Notes: generated by a model not told the origin, from the sequence alone. A DNA stretch of 64,000 nucleotides from Myxococcales bacterium 68-20 (GCA_001899635.1 MKVQ01000040.1:375915-439914); one strand, 5' to 3'. Positions 28,911 to 37,118 are shown, counted from the stretch's first letter. Program-made: numbers and translations.

Positions 28911-30449
28911 ATGCTCTTCAACAGCCCCGTCTACGGCGTCTTCCTGCTCGTCACCTACGTGGCGTTCTGGGGACTGCGCCGACGCTCGTTCCTGCGGCCG
29001 CTGATGCTGATGGTCGCGAGCTACGTCTTCTACTTCGTCGGGACGTACGACGCCGCGCAGGAACAAGAGGTCCCGTTCGGTCCGCTCGGATGGACGCTCC
29101 TCTGCGTCGGGATCATCTTCTTCGGCAGCACGCTCGACTACTGGATCGGCCGTGCGCTCGGACGCACCGAGAACCCCGCCGCGAGGAAAGCGCTGCTGCT
29201 CGCGTCGGTCTTCTATTACCTGGGCGTCCTCTCGATCTTCAAATACTACGACTTCGCCGTCGACTCGGTGGCGACGGTCGCATCGTGGGTCGGCGTGAAC
29301 GTCGCGCCGGCGCATCTCCGGCTCGTCCTGCCCTTCGGCATCTCGTTCTTCACGTTCGAGACGATGAGCTACACGATCGACGTCTACCGGCGCGAGATCC
29401 CGCCGGCCGATCGGTACCTCGACTACCTCCTCTTCGTCGCGTTCTTCCCGCACCTCGTCGCGGGGCCGATCGTGCGGCCGAAGTCGATGCTCCCGCAGCT
29501 CGCCGCCGAGCCGGTCGCGAGCGACGCGCTGAGGGCCGAGGGGCTCTTCCTCATCGCCACGGGCCTGATGAAGAAGATCATCATCGGCGACTACCTCGGG
29601 CTCAACCTCGTCAATCGCGTGTTCGAGAACCCCGAGCGCTACACGTCGCTCGAGGTGCTCGTCGGCGTCTACGCCTACGCGATCAAGATCTACGCGGACT
29701 TCTCGGGCTACTCGGACGTCGCGATCGGGAGCGCGAAGCTCTTCGGCTACGAGCTCCCGCGGAACTTCGATGCGCCGTACACGTCGGGCGATCTCCAGGA
29801 GTTCTGGCGCCGCTGGCACATCTCGCTGTCGACGTGGCTTCGCGATTACCTCTACGTCACGCTCGGCGGAAACCGGGGCGGGACGTGGAGGACGTATCGG
29901 AACCTGTTCCTCACCATGGTGCTCGGCGGCCTCTGGCACGGCGCTTCGTGGAACTTCGTGATCTGGGGTGCGCTCCACGGCGGCGCGCTGGCCATCAACC
30001 GTGCGTGGCAGCGCTCACGTCAGGCGAAGCGGGCGGCGCCTCCGGGCGGGCCGTATCGCGCGACGAGTCCCGTCGCCGGCGGTGCGGAGATGAAGAGGCC
30101 GCCGGTCGTCGTCACTCCGGGGCGCATCGTCGCCGTCATCGCGACGTTCCACTTCGTGTGCTTTGCATGGATCTTCTTCCGTGCGCCGACGTTCGCGCAC
30201 GCGACGCTCATGCTGTCGCGCATGGCGAAGCTCTCGGAGGGGGCACCGAACCTCACCGCGCCGATCCTCGGCGTCCTCGGGCTCGGCCTCGTGACCCACT
30301 TCGTCCCGCGCTCCGTCTACGAGCGCATCCAGGGCACGTTCGTGCGGAGCCCGGCGATCGTCCAGGGCATCTTGCTCGCCGTGTGCGCGTACGCGCTGCA
30401 CTTCGCCGCGGGCGCGAAGGCGGAGCCGTTCATCTACGGCCAGTTCTGA
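28911..30449 (+). CDS. MBOAT-family O-acyltransferase (AlgI-like)
   Basis: 512 residues, about ten membrane helices. The start MLFNSPVYGVFL is the classical opening of AlgI/PatA-type proteins. Key blocks: a LVAGPIVRPKSMLPQL stretch, the SGYSDVAIGSAKLFGY segment, PYTSGDLQEFWRRWHISLST and LTMVLGGLWHGASWNFVIWG with the catalytic His (about 343). MBOAT proteins carry acetyl (or other acyl) groups across the inner membrane to be placed on exported polysaccharide. The target polysaccharide is not known and no glycan synthesis genes are nearby. It is divergent from the SGNH hydrolase (217 bp between starts). Confidence 0.93.
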   Translation: MLFNSPVYGVFLLVTYVAFWGLRRRSFLRPLMLMVASYVFYFVGTYDAAQEQEVPFGPLGWTLLCVGIIFFGSTLDYWIGRALGRTENPAARKALLLASVFYYLGVLSIFKYYDFAVDSVATVASWVGVNVAPAHLRLVLPFGISFFTFETMSYTIDVYRREIPPADRYLDYLLFVAFFPHLVAGPIVRPKSMLPQLAAEPVASDALRAEGLFLIATGLMKKIIIGDYLGLNLVNRVFENPERYTSLEVLVGVYAYAIKIYADFSGYSDVAIGSAKLFGYELPRNFDAPYTSGDLQEFWRRWHISLSTWLRDYLYVTLGGNRGGTWRTYRNLFLTMVLGGLWHGASWNFVIWGALHGGALAINRAWQRSRQAKRAAPPGGPYRATSPVAGGAEMKRPPVVVTPGRIVAVIATFHFVCFAWIFFRAPTFAHATLMLSRMAKLSEGAPNLTAPILGVLGLGLVTHFVPRSVYERIQGTFVRSPAIVQGILLAVCAYALHFAAGAKAEPFIYGQF

Positions 30450-30832
30450 CTCGCCGAGACGCTCATCCAGGTTTCGGGGGGGCCCGAGCCGATGAAGGGT
30501 TCTCGAGCCGACGAGGACGGAGCCGCGAGCCGTTGCCCTCGGCTTCGTCTCCAGCGGCGGGCTCTCCGGACCAGTCATCTCCAGAGGACCAAGGTGAGTC
30601 GACCAGGAGGGATGCGGCCGCACAAATTCGCAGGGCGCGTTGAAGCGCGTTGTGAGACCGGAGAGATCGCGTGCCCACAGAATGTCCGGGGCCGGAGCCT
30701 TCTCCCCCAGCCCCATCCGCAAACCCCGCCCCAACCTCGCGCCGCGCCCTCGCCCGCAATCCCGGCCTCGCCCTCGCCCTCGTGCCCAGTGCCTCGCCCT
30801 CGCCCCGAAGAGCGAGTGCGAGGAGGCGCGGC
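30450..30832. other. 383-bp gap without a recognisable gene
   Basis: The stretch between the MBOAT stop and the four-helix-bundle gene is C-rich on the plus strand from about 30700, with irregular CCTCGC units (CCTCGCCCTCGCCCTCGTGC). Frames on both strands give only Pro/Arg/Ala noise. No terminator with a T run was seen. Confidence 0.5.
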
Positions 30833-31189
30833 TCAGCGCACCAGGCCAGTCAGGAGAGCGACAAGTCGATCTCCGAGCACGACGCAGCGATGCGCCGCTT
30901 CTTCGGTGCAATCGCCTGCGTGAGCGGAGATCTCGACCGCGGCGACGGCTTCCACCGTTTCACCGCGAGCGATGGCGAAGGCCCGAGCCTTGTCAGCGCG
31001 CGTCACACGACCGGCGCCTTCCGCGCAGTTGAGGCACGCGCTCTTCGCTGAGCCCAGCGCATGGGCACGCAGCTTTGCGTCCCGGAGGTTGGCAGCCCTG
31101 ACGGCTGCAAGCAACTCGACGGCAACTCCGTAAGCGATGAGCTTGTGGTGGGGGAGAACGAGAGGGCGAGACGTGTTCGGGTTGGTCAT
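30833..31189 (-). CDS. Four helix bundle protein (23S rRNA IVP-type family)
   Basis: 118 residues from the ATG at 31189. The text follows the family closely: LPHHKLIAYGVAVELLAAV, then LRAHALGSAKSACLNCAEGA and GRVTRADKARAFAIARGETV (family: NIAEGAGR, DK-x-RF, ARGSAxE). The family was first seen encoded in intervening sequences of Leptospira 23S rRNA genes; most members, like this one, are stand-alone and of unknown use. The frame continues upstream to 31324 without resemblance. It is a single gene with no coupled partner. Confidence 0.85.
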   Translation of the reverse strand: MTNPNTSRPLVLPHHKLIAYGVAVELLAAVRAANLRDAKLRAHALGSAKSACLNCAEGAGRVTRADKARAFAIARGETVEAVAAVEISAHAGDCTEEAAHRCVVLGDRLVALLTGLVR

Positions 31190-31608
31190 GCCGGCCTTCG
31201 CGCAGAATCCGTGACGGCGCGGAGCGACGACGTACCCATGCAGTAGCGGGGAGCACGCGCCGGCGCGGATTGTGCGCGGTAGGTCCTCTCGAGTCTGCCT
31301 CGCGAATCCTTCGCCAACGCACAATGGCTTCGTGTCGTGCGGCTTCCGTGTCCCGCTTCGTCGCTAGCGAATCGTGCACCAGCCGCCCATTCCATCTTCG
31401 AGGACGATTTCGAATTTCGCAGTTGACGTCCCCCCGGGACGAATGACCGCCCGAAAGCACGGGCGGGTGCCTCGACCGGTCCGTGCCGGCAACGAGGCGC
31501 GTCCTCCGTGGCGATCGCGCGCGGGAGGCCTGGCGACGTCATCGGAGCGTCGATCGCCCGCGGGCTGGGCCTTCCCGCGCCCCTCGAAAGTGCATGTTAG
31601 AAGCGGAC
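31190..31608. other. 419-bp gap, divergent promoter region
   Basis: Between the starts of the four-helix-bundle gene (minus) and the HNH gene (plus). Frames here are short, Arg-rich and unlike any protein. Promoters for both genes should lie here, but none matches a consensus well enough to call. Confidence 0.45.
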
Positions 31609-33222
31609 ATGGACAAGCTGGGGGATCTGTCCGACGAGGAGCTGCTCGCGCGTGTGCGCGGCCATGTCGGCAAGGGGAGCGTCTGGTGCGCGGAGCTCAT
31701 CGCGTATCTCGTCGAGGTCGACGAGCGGCGGCTCGATCGCGTTCACGCGTGTTCGTCGATGTGGGACTTCTGCACGCGCAAGCTCGGGATGAGCGAGGGC
31801 GAGGCGCACCGTCGGATCGCGGCGGCGCGCGCCGTCCAGCGCTTCCCCCAGGTGCTCGGGTACATCCAACAGGGCGAGCTCCACCTCTGCGCTCTCTACG
31901 CGCTGCGGAAGCACCTGACGAAGGACAACGTCGACGAGCTTCTCCGTGAAGCGTCCGGCAAGAGCACGCGGGAGGTCGAGAAGATGGTGGCCGCGCGCTT
32001 TCCGCGACCGGACGCACCGATGTGCGTCGAGCCCGTCGCACCGCAAGCGCTGCTGTCGCCGGTATCGCTGGTCTCCGTAGCGACGCCATCGCCGGCGTCC
32101 GTAGCGATGCGCTCGGATTCAGCGCCCGCGTGGTCGCTGTCGCTGGCGGCGTCGCCCGCGCCAGGACCTCGGGCGCGGTCCGGGAAGCGCGTCGAGCCGC
32201 TCTCCTCGACGAGGTACCGCATCGAGCTGACCGTGAGCGCAACGACGAAGGAAACGATCGACCACATCAAGGACCTGATGCGCCATCGCAACCCGACCGG
32301 CGACCTGGAGGCCATCCTCGACGCGTCGCTCGCGCTCTTGCTCGCCAAGCTGGAGAAGGAGCGGCTCGGCAAGACGCCTCGTCCAGGTGGCAGGAGGCGC
32401 AAGCCCGCCGAAACGACGAGCGCGCGCGCTTCGCCCTCCTCGACGCATGCGGAGATCACGACTCGAGCTCCGACCGCGCCTGTGTGGCTGGAGTCGACGG
32501 TGAACGATCCGGCCTCGCCCTCGCCATCGGAGACCACGACGCGCGCCCCGCACCGCCTCGCTCATGCGGAGGCGGTGGCCGGCGATCCAGCCACGCCCGT
32601 GCGCTCGGAGGCCAGGACGCAGGAGCCGGGCGCGCACGCGCAAACGCTCACGGACGCGGATGCAGAGGCGGACGCGGACACGGCCGCGGCCGCAGCCAAC
32701 GGCGATCAGAGCGTGCCCGCGCCTGCGAGCGCCGACACGGGCGCGACGGAGCCGGCCGCGTCCACGCCTCCATCCAAGGCGTCGCGGCCGGGATCTCGGT
32801 ATGTCCCGGTAGAGGTGCGCCGGGAGGTCTTCGCGCGCGACGGCGAGCGTTGCACCTACGTCGGCCCGGACGGCGATCGCTGCCCTGCGCGCGGATACCT
32901 CGAACTGGATCACGTCCGCCCGAAGGCGCGCGAAGGGACGGAGACGGCAGGCAACCTGCGAGTGAGGTGCAGAGCGCACAACGCGCTCTACGCCGAGCAG
33001 GTGTTCGGCCGGGCGCACGTTGCGGGCCGCACGCACTTGCGACGCCGAAAGTGCGCGCCGACGACGACGGCGTCCTTCGAGACCGTCGCCCGAGGTCTGC
33101 GGTCGCTTGGCTTTCGCGAGCCCGAAGCGCGACGAGCGCTGGAGACGCTCGCGGCGAAGCGGGACATGGATGCCGCTCCCGTCGAGACGATCCTCCGCGA
33201 GGCGCTACTCGTTCTCACGTAG
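31609..33222 (+). CDS. HNH endonuclease with N-terminal helical domain and RuvA-C-like tail
   Basis: 537 residues. The ATG at 31609 (AGAAG upstream) precedes a helical N-terminal domain (LVEVDERRLDRVHACSSMWD and RKLGMSEGEAHRRIAAARA), as in DUF222/13E12-type HNH proteins. The middle 200 residues are a disordered Ala/Thr/Pro linker. The HNH nuclease (about 396-455) reads VRREVFARDGERCTY, LELDHVRPKAREGTE and NLRVRCRAHNALYA, with the metal His and Asn present. The last 50 residues (VARGLRSLGFREPEARRALE) look like the RuvA C-terminal helical domain. Probably a DNA nuclease; the genome role of such proteins is unsettled. Confidence 0.88.
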   Translation: MDKLGDLSDEELLARVRGHVGKGSVWCAELIAYLVEVDERRLDRVHACSSMWDFCTRKLGMSEGEAHRRIAAARAVQRFPQVLGYIQQGELHLCALYALRKHLTKDNVDELLREASGKSTREVEKMVAARFPRPDAPMCVEPVAPQALLSPVSLVSVATPSPASVAMRSDSAPAWSLSLAASPAPGPRARSGKRVEPLSSTRYRIELTVSATTKETIDHIKDLMRHRNPTGDLEAILDASLALLLAKLEKERLGKTPRPGGRRRKPAETTSARASPSSTHAEITTRAPTAPVWLESTVNDPASPSPSETTTRAPHRLAHAEAVAGDPATPVRSEARTQEPGAHAQTLTDADAEADADTAAAAANGDQSVPAPASADTGATEPAASTPPSKASRPGSRYVPVEVRREVFARDGERCTYVGPDGDRCPARGYLELDHVRPKAREGTETAGNLRVRCRAHNALYAEQVFGRAHVAGRTHLRRRKCAPTTTASFETVARGLRSLGFREPEARRALETLAAKRDMDAAPVETILREALLVLT

Positions 33223-33926
33223 CCGTTGCGCACGGATCACCGCCGACCCGCTCGACCGCTTCACACGAGCGCGCCGGACCTTCCCTCCCAGCGCGCGGGC
33301 CTTCATCGTCGCTCGTCGTCCAGCGCCGAAGGATCGCCGATGACGCCTCGCGCCCTTGGGGACGTTGCTGGGCCCGGGGCCGGCATGTCGCGTCGAGCTG
33401 TCGAGCGTCCGTCCCGACCTCGAGCGTCACGGGCATGGACGTGCGCCGAGACAGTGATGACCTCGGTCTCATCCGTCGAAAGGCCCACCCACGAGCCGGA
33501 TGGACCGTCGAAGATCGGAGATCAGGGGCGTACTCGCGCGAGGCTGTCTTGCGTCGTTCCGTGGCGTTTGGAGCCTGAAGCCCGAGACTCTCGCGAACCG
33601 CGTGTTCTGGCCCGCGCGTGCCGAGGACAATCCGTCGAGGCCGCCATCGAGCGCGGCGCCGTCGACTTCTACAGGCGGCTGGGGCCACCTCGATGGCCTT
33701 GCGTGCCGTGTCGCCGGCGTGCTCCGTCTCGTCCTGCCGCGCCGCCGCCGACGGCGTCGATGGCGCCAGCGCCGTTCGGGAAGGAACATGAAAGTCGCGT
33801 CGGAGAGCTCGTCGGTTCGCGATCGGCCCGTTGGCGGGCGGTCGAATCCGTTCGGCGAGTGCAAGAGGAAGCCTGTCGGACCATCGATGATGGCGACTGC
33901 GACCGCGTGGTAGCCTCCTCGGAACC
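33223..33926. other. 704-bp gap without a supported gene
   Basis: All six frames are partly open because of the high GC, but none reads like a protein: the longest on the minus strand (33215-33946) and plus strand (33500-33913) are Arg/Ser-rich throughout. I see no transposase text, repeats or terminator. It could be a decayed gene, or regulatory DNA for the TTG-started gene at 33927. It begins the gene-poor patch that runs to 36.5 kb. Confidence 0.45.
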
Positions 33927-34973
33927 TTGCGTCTTGGTGTGCTCATTGCGCTCGCGATCGTGCTGGTGGCGCCAGCTGCCCTCGCGACGGAGACCGAGCC
34001 CGAGACGGTATCGCTCGTCTATCGCGTCCCTGATGGCTGTCCGAACGAGAGCGCGTTCGTGTCGGCGGTCGGCGCTCGGACGCGTCGCGCGAAGTTCGTG
34101 GACCGAGCGGCGAACGCGCGGCGGTTCGTCGTCGACGTCCGGCGTCTCGGGGGTAGCTACAGCGGCCGACTCGTCATCGAGGCCGGAGGAGAACGCGCGA
34201 CGCGCGACGTCACGAGCGCGCGCTGCGAAGACCTCGTCGATGCGTTCGTCCTCTTCACGGCGATCGCGATCGATCCGGGCGGGGCTTTCGCGTCGGTGGA
34301 GGCTGCGCCGCCGCCGGCATCCGCGGAGCCTGCGGCGCCCCCAGCGTCGCCGCCGGCATTGCCTCCGCCTCCTCCGGCATCGCCTCCGCCCGTTCCACGC
34401 CGCGCCCCCGCTGCGGTGGAGCGACAGCCGCCCGCTCGGCCGTCATGGCACTTGTCGGTCGGATCGGGCGGCATCGCGGCGACCGGCATCGCCGAGTCCG
34501 CGATGATCGCGGCACACCCCGTCCTCGATCTCGCTTGGAGCGCGACCGGCCCCTCGCCGAGCATGCGCATCGGCCTCGTCTGGGCGAACGGTGCTTCTCA
34601 GCCGGCGCCCCCGGGCAGGCTCACGTTCGGGCTCCGCGCGCTCGCCCTCTCGGGCTGCGGATACCATCTGCGTTTTGGCGAGAGTGCTGGGGTCGGCGTT
34701 CGACTTTGCGTCGTCTTCGAAGGCGGGGTTCTGCAGATCCGCCCCTTCGCACTCGAACGTCCAAGGTCTACGGATCGTCCGTGGTTTGCCGCTGGGCCGC
34801 TCGTGCGGCTCGACGTGCCGATCCTTCCCGGACGCCTGGCCGCCTTCGCCGACGGCGCCATCGCGATCCCGCTCGAACGCGAAAGCGTCTACGTTTCTCC
34901 CGGTCCTACCGTCGCCGCGGTCGAGGCCGTCGGCCTGCGTCTCGCGCTCGGGATCGTCCTCCAAGCTTTCTGA
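33927..34973 (+). CDS. Exported protein of unknown function with Pro-rich linker
   Basis: 348 residues. A TTG start gives a signal peptide (LIALAIVLVAPAALA, cut before TETEP); a GTG four codons later would also work. The N-terminal domain (to about 120) has two cysteines and VRRLGGSYSGRLVIEAGGER. A Pro/Ala-rich linker follows (PPASPPALPPPPPASPPPV), then a beta-rich C-terminal domain of about 180 residues (MRIGLVWANGASQPAPPG, FAAGPLVRLDVPILPGR) that could be a small outer-membrane barrel. I know this layout from myxobacterial proteins next to ECF sigma genes; the sigma gene is 1.5 kb downstream here. Confidence 0.7.
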   Translation: MRLGVLIALAIVLVAPAALATETEPETVSLVYRVPDGCPNESAFVSAVGARTRRAKFVDRAANARRFVVDVRRLGGSYSGRLVIEAGGERATRDVTSARCEDLVDAFVLFTAIAIDPGGAFASVEAAPPPASAEPAAPPASPPALPPPPPASPPPVPRRAPAAVERQPPARPSWHLSVGSGGIAATGIAESAMIAAHPVLDLAWSATGPSPSMRIGLVWANGASQPAPPGRLTFGLRALALSGCGYHLRFGESAGVGVRLCVVFEGGVLQIRPFALERPRSTDRPWFAAGPLVRLDVPILPGRLAAFADGAIAIPLERESVYVSPGPTVAAVEAVGLRLALGIVLQAF

Positions 34974-34994
34974 TCCTCGAAGTCGATCTGCGCG

Positions 34995-35055
34995 ATTCGG
35001 GTCGAGGCCGCGCGACTGGATGAGCCCGCGGCCTGGGAGCCTACGGTCGAGGTAG
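34995..35055. repeat. Direct repeat, copy A
   Basis: About 60 bp, shared with copy B at 36355-36412. The core CTGGGAGCCTACGGTCGAGG is identical in both, preceded in both by a CTGGATGAG block and a TCGAGG-C block. Copy A has one extra base in the middle and few substitutions. It starts 22 bp after the stop of the gene at 33927. The pair brackets a 1.3-kb patch of small genes and palindromic repeats. Confidence 0.75.
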
Positions 35056-35098
35056 ATTCCCGCGTCGACAATGCAGCCCGGGAGCGCCGCGAAAAGGG

Positions 35099-35476
35099 CT
35101 ACGGCGTAGGACCGCGCTCCTCTTCGAGCCAGTCATGGATCGGGTTCATGGGATCCCCTTCCCACGTCTTTGTGTCGTGCCACCAAGAGTCGAACCTGGG
35201 CGCACGAGCGCGAACCATGATCGCTCGCCCCGCTTGGCGGATCTCGAGATCGGCCCAAGCCACGATGCGGCGCGTACGCTCCTCCTGCTCTCGCAGAGGC
35301 CTCCCCTTCCACGCCGTCGCCTCGGCCGCGAGGAGCGCGAACTTCCGTACCGCGGACGCCTCGTCCGGCATCGGGAGGCTCCTCCAATGGAAGCCGCCCA
35401 TCGTCTCGTTCTTCTCGAAGCCGTCGACGAGGACATCGAGCAACGTGACATCCTCCTGCCTCGTTCCTTCGCTCAT
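35099..35476 (-). CDS. Small protein of unknown function
   Basis: 125 residues from the ATG at 35476 (MSEGTRQEDVTLLDVLVDGF). The text is well-formed: a Trp-rich soluble protein with EKNETMGGFHWRSLPMPDEA and AWADLEIRQAGRAIMVRARA, ending DPMNPIHDWLEEERGPTP. No signal peptide or membrane helix. Similar lone cytoplasmic proteins occur in myxobacterial accessory regions, but no family is recognised. It follows, by 100 bp, the broken small gene at 35576-35761 on the same strand. Confidence 0.65.
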   Translation of the reverse strand: MSEGTRQEDVTLLDVLVDGFEKNETMGGFHWRSLPMPDEASAVRKFALLAAEATAWKGRPLREQEERTRRIVAWADLEIRQAGRAIMVRARAPRFDSWWHDTKTWEGDPMNPIHDWLEEERGPTP

Positions 35477-35575
35477 GAAGCCAGCGACTGTACAAGGCCG
35501 TCCGCTCACCGACCAGCCAAGGCCGCGCCGCTCGCGGCGACTGTGCGCCGCACGTTCGCTGTCTGCCCGACGGGC

Positions 35576-35761
35576 TCAACGATGCGCGCGCAACCTGCGC
35601 CAGCTCGCCTGCGCCCCGGGCGGGGCGACGCGCATCGTGAACTCGCGCATCTCCTCGAGCCACCTCAATCGCTCCGAGGGTGAACGCGCTCCAAACGCCT
35701 CGAGCTGGGCATCGGAGACCCAGTACTAGAAGCCTGCCGGCGGCTCTTCGTTCTCAGCCAT
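35576..35761 (-). pseudogene. Small gene interrupted by an in-frame amber codon
   Basis: From an ATG at 35761 the frame reads MAENEEPPAGF, then TAG (35726-35728), then continues without break as YWVSDAQLEAFGARSPSERL, a WLEEMREF stretch and RLRAHR to a TGA at 35576. The part after the TAG looks like a genuine small protein of the type GFEYWVSD-x-QL-x-AF (from memory of such partners of toxin-like genes), in which the TAG position is normally Glu (GAG). A single G-to-T change explains it. It is either a nonsense mutant or a sequencing error. The start overlaps the end of the frame at 35754-35915. Confidence 0.55.
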
Positions 35762-35915
35762 TACGGTCCCTCGCGATTCGTTCGAGGTGCACGAGATCGT
35801 AGGTCATCCGAGGCACGCGAGCGAACGCCCTCCGCTGACGCTCGAGCTTCGCGCACGACGCCTGAATCACGTCGAGCGTCGCGGGCGGTTCTCGACGGCC
35901 CCGAGGCCGTCCCAT
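35754..35915 (-). CDS. Small upstream partner of the amber-interrupted gene
   Basis: 53 residues from an ATG at 35915: a Arg/Pro start, then LDVIQASCAKLERQRRAFAR and VPRMTYDLVHLERIARDRNG. The C-terminal 40 residues look like a real helical protein. Its TGA (35754-35756) lies inside the start region of the next gene (overlap of eight bases), the usual sign of a coupled pair. The N-terminus abuts the first palindromic repeat (35917), and the frame continues open through the repeats, so the true start may be further upstream or the gene may have been truncated by the array. No family is recognised. Confidence 0.4.
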   Translation of the reverse strand: MGRPRGRREPPATLDVIQASCAKLERQRRAFARVPRMTYDLVHLERIARDRNG

Positions 35916-35916
35916 G

Positions 35917-36186
35917 CCGGTCGCGACCGCTCTTCGACTCCGACCGGGCAGCATCAGGCCGGTCGCAGCCGGCCTTTCAGCCCCAGCGGGCAGCAAAAGG
36001 CCGGTCGCAACCGGCCTTTCAGCCCCAGCGGGCAGCATCAAGCCGGTCGCAACCGGCTTTTCGATCCCTTCGAGCCAATTCAAGGTCGGTCGCAACCGGC
36101 TTTGCGAAGCCTCTGGGCAGCTGCAGGCCGGTCGCGACCGGCCCGACGATGCCGCTGACCACCCCGGAGGCGGTCGCGACCGGCAG
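35917..36186. repeat. Seven palindromic repeats at 42-bp spacing
   Basis: Units start at 35917, 35959, 36001, 36043, 36086, 36128 and 36170: all 42 bp apart except one at 43. Each opens with GCCGGTCGCAACCGGC or a close variant, a hairpin of six pairs closing on a four-base loop. In the two best copies the remaining bases are also shared (CTTTCAGCCCCAGCGGGCAG); in the others they have diverged. Being a multiple of three, the unit could be translated as a 14-residue repeat (RPVATGLMLPAGAE) in the frame of the small gene downstream on the minus strand. Confidence 0.85.
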
Positions 36187-36354
36187 GAGGCTCGTCGCCG
36201 CGCCGTCAGAAGATGCTCTCGGAGCCGGCCGAGCGAATCGTCCGGCTGAAGACGAACGCTGGATGCACCGGACGCTGAGGAATGCGCTCGCGTAACCGCG
36301 TCCGCGCTTCGACGGCCCGATCGCGGACTCCATGTTCGTCGGCTATCGTGCCGG

Positions 36355-36412
36355 CATCGGAGTCGAGGCGCGTCTGGATGAGTTCGCGCCTGGGAGCCTA
36401 CGGTCGAGGTAG
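36355..36412. repeat. Direct repeat, copy B
   Basis: Second copy of the 34995-35055 element, same orientation, with the identical core CTGGGAGCCTACGGTCGAGG. Read on the plus strand it would end a frame VEARLDEFAPGSLRSR with TAG; copy A keeps ARLDE in another register, so both could be worn pieces of one former gene. Apart from this repeat the stretch 36187-36518 holds no gene; the sigma-factor promoter must lie there, but no -35/-10 pair with correct spacing is visible. Confidence 0.75.
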
Positions 36413-36518
36413 CTCTCCCCCGGCTCGCTCCGATGGTTTCTTCGAGGCGTCCGAGCGCGCCCGAAATGTGTCGGCGCAGAAATGAACCGAGCGGTCTCCG
36501 TACATTGCTCTTTCTTGG

Positions 36519-37118
36519 ATGCGGGCCGTCACGAACGTTCACGAGCTCGAGCTCGCTCTGCCGGAGTCTCGGCGCGTGCCTGAGACGACCGAGCTCGGTG
36601 CCCTCTTCCGTGAGCACGCGCAGTTCATCGCACGTTCGCTACGGCGCCTCGGTGTCCCGGCGAGCGACGTCGAGGACACGGTGCAGGAGGTCTTCGTCGT
36701 CGCCTCGCGCAAGATCGACGCGATCGAAGCGGGCTCCGCACGCGCGTTTCTCTACGGGACGGCGATGCGCGTGGCGTCGAACGCGCGGCGCGTCGATCGC
36801 CGCACACAAGCGCGACGCGCCGAAGCGCCGATCGAGCGCGCGGAGGTGGAGATCGACCGCGGGCCCACGCCGGAGGAGCTCATCGAGCGACGCCACGCGC
36901 GCGCCGCGCTCGATGCGGTCCTCGAGACGATGACCGTCGAGATGCGTGCGGTCTTCACGCTCTTCGAGCTCGAGGAGATGACGACCTCCGAGATCGCGTC
37001 GTTCCTCGGCGTGCCCGCGGGCACCGTGAGCTCCCGGCTTCGACGCGCGCGAGAACACTTCGACGAGCAGGTGCGCGAGCTACAGGCGCGGATCGAGCGA
37101 GAAGGACACACGACATGA
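36519..37118 (+). CDS. ECF-type RNA polymerase sigma factor
   Basis: 199 residues. Region 2 reads LFREHAQFIARSLRRLGVPA, then DVEDTVQEVFVVASRKIDAI, with the promoter-melting helix after it; region 4 reads FTLFELEEMTTSEIASFLGV then PAGTVSSRLRRAREHF, a helix-turn-helix for the -35 element. No region 1 or 3, as expected for ECF factors. The gene heads a seven-gene operon; its stop overlaps the start of the next gene as ATGA. It probably drives the surface-protein genes that follow. Confidence 0.93.
   Translation: MRAVTNVHELELALPESRRVPETTELGALFREHAQFIARSLRRLGVPASDVEDTVQEVFVVASRKIDAIEAGSARAFLYGTAMRVASNARRVDRRTQARRAEAPIERAEVEIDRGPTPEELIERRHARAALDAVLETMTVEMRAVFTLFELEEMTTSEIASFLGVPAGTVSSRLRRAREHFDEQVRELQARIEREGHTT

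Noticed and set aside
33500-33913. A 137-codon gene before the exported protein
   Set aside because: Arg/Ser-rich throughout with no motif and no ribosome site.
35917-36186. CRISPR array
   Set aside because: The units are tandem with related, not unique, bases between the palindromes, and no cas genes are near.
36480-36518. Autoregulated ECF promoter (GAACC ... CGTA) before the sigma gene
   Set aside because: The spacing between the two boxes is only about 10 bases instead of about 16.
36086-36518. The long minus-strand frame 35754-36617 as one 287-residue protein
   Set aside because: Outside the last 40-50 residues it is Arg/Ser noise and repeats, and it crosses direct repeat B and the sigma-gene start.
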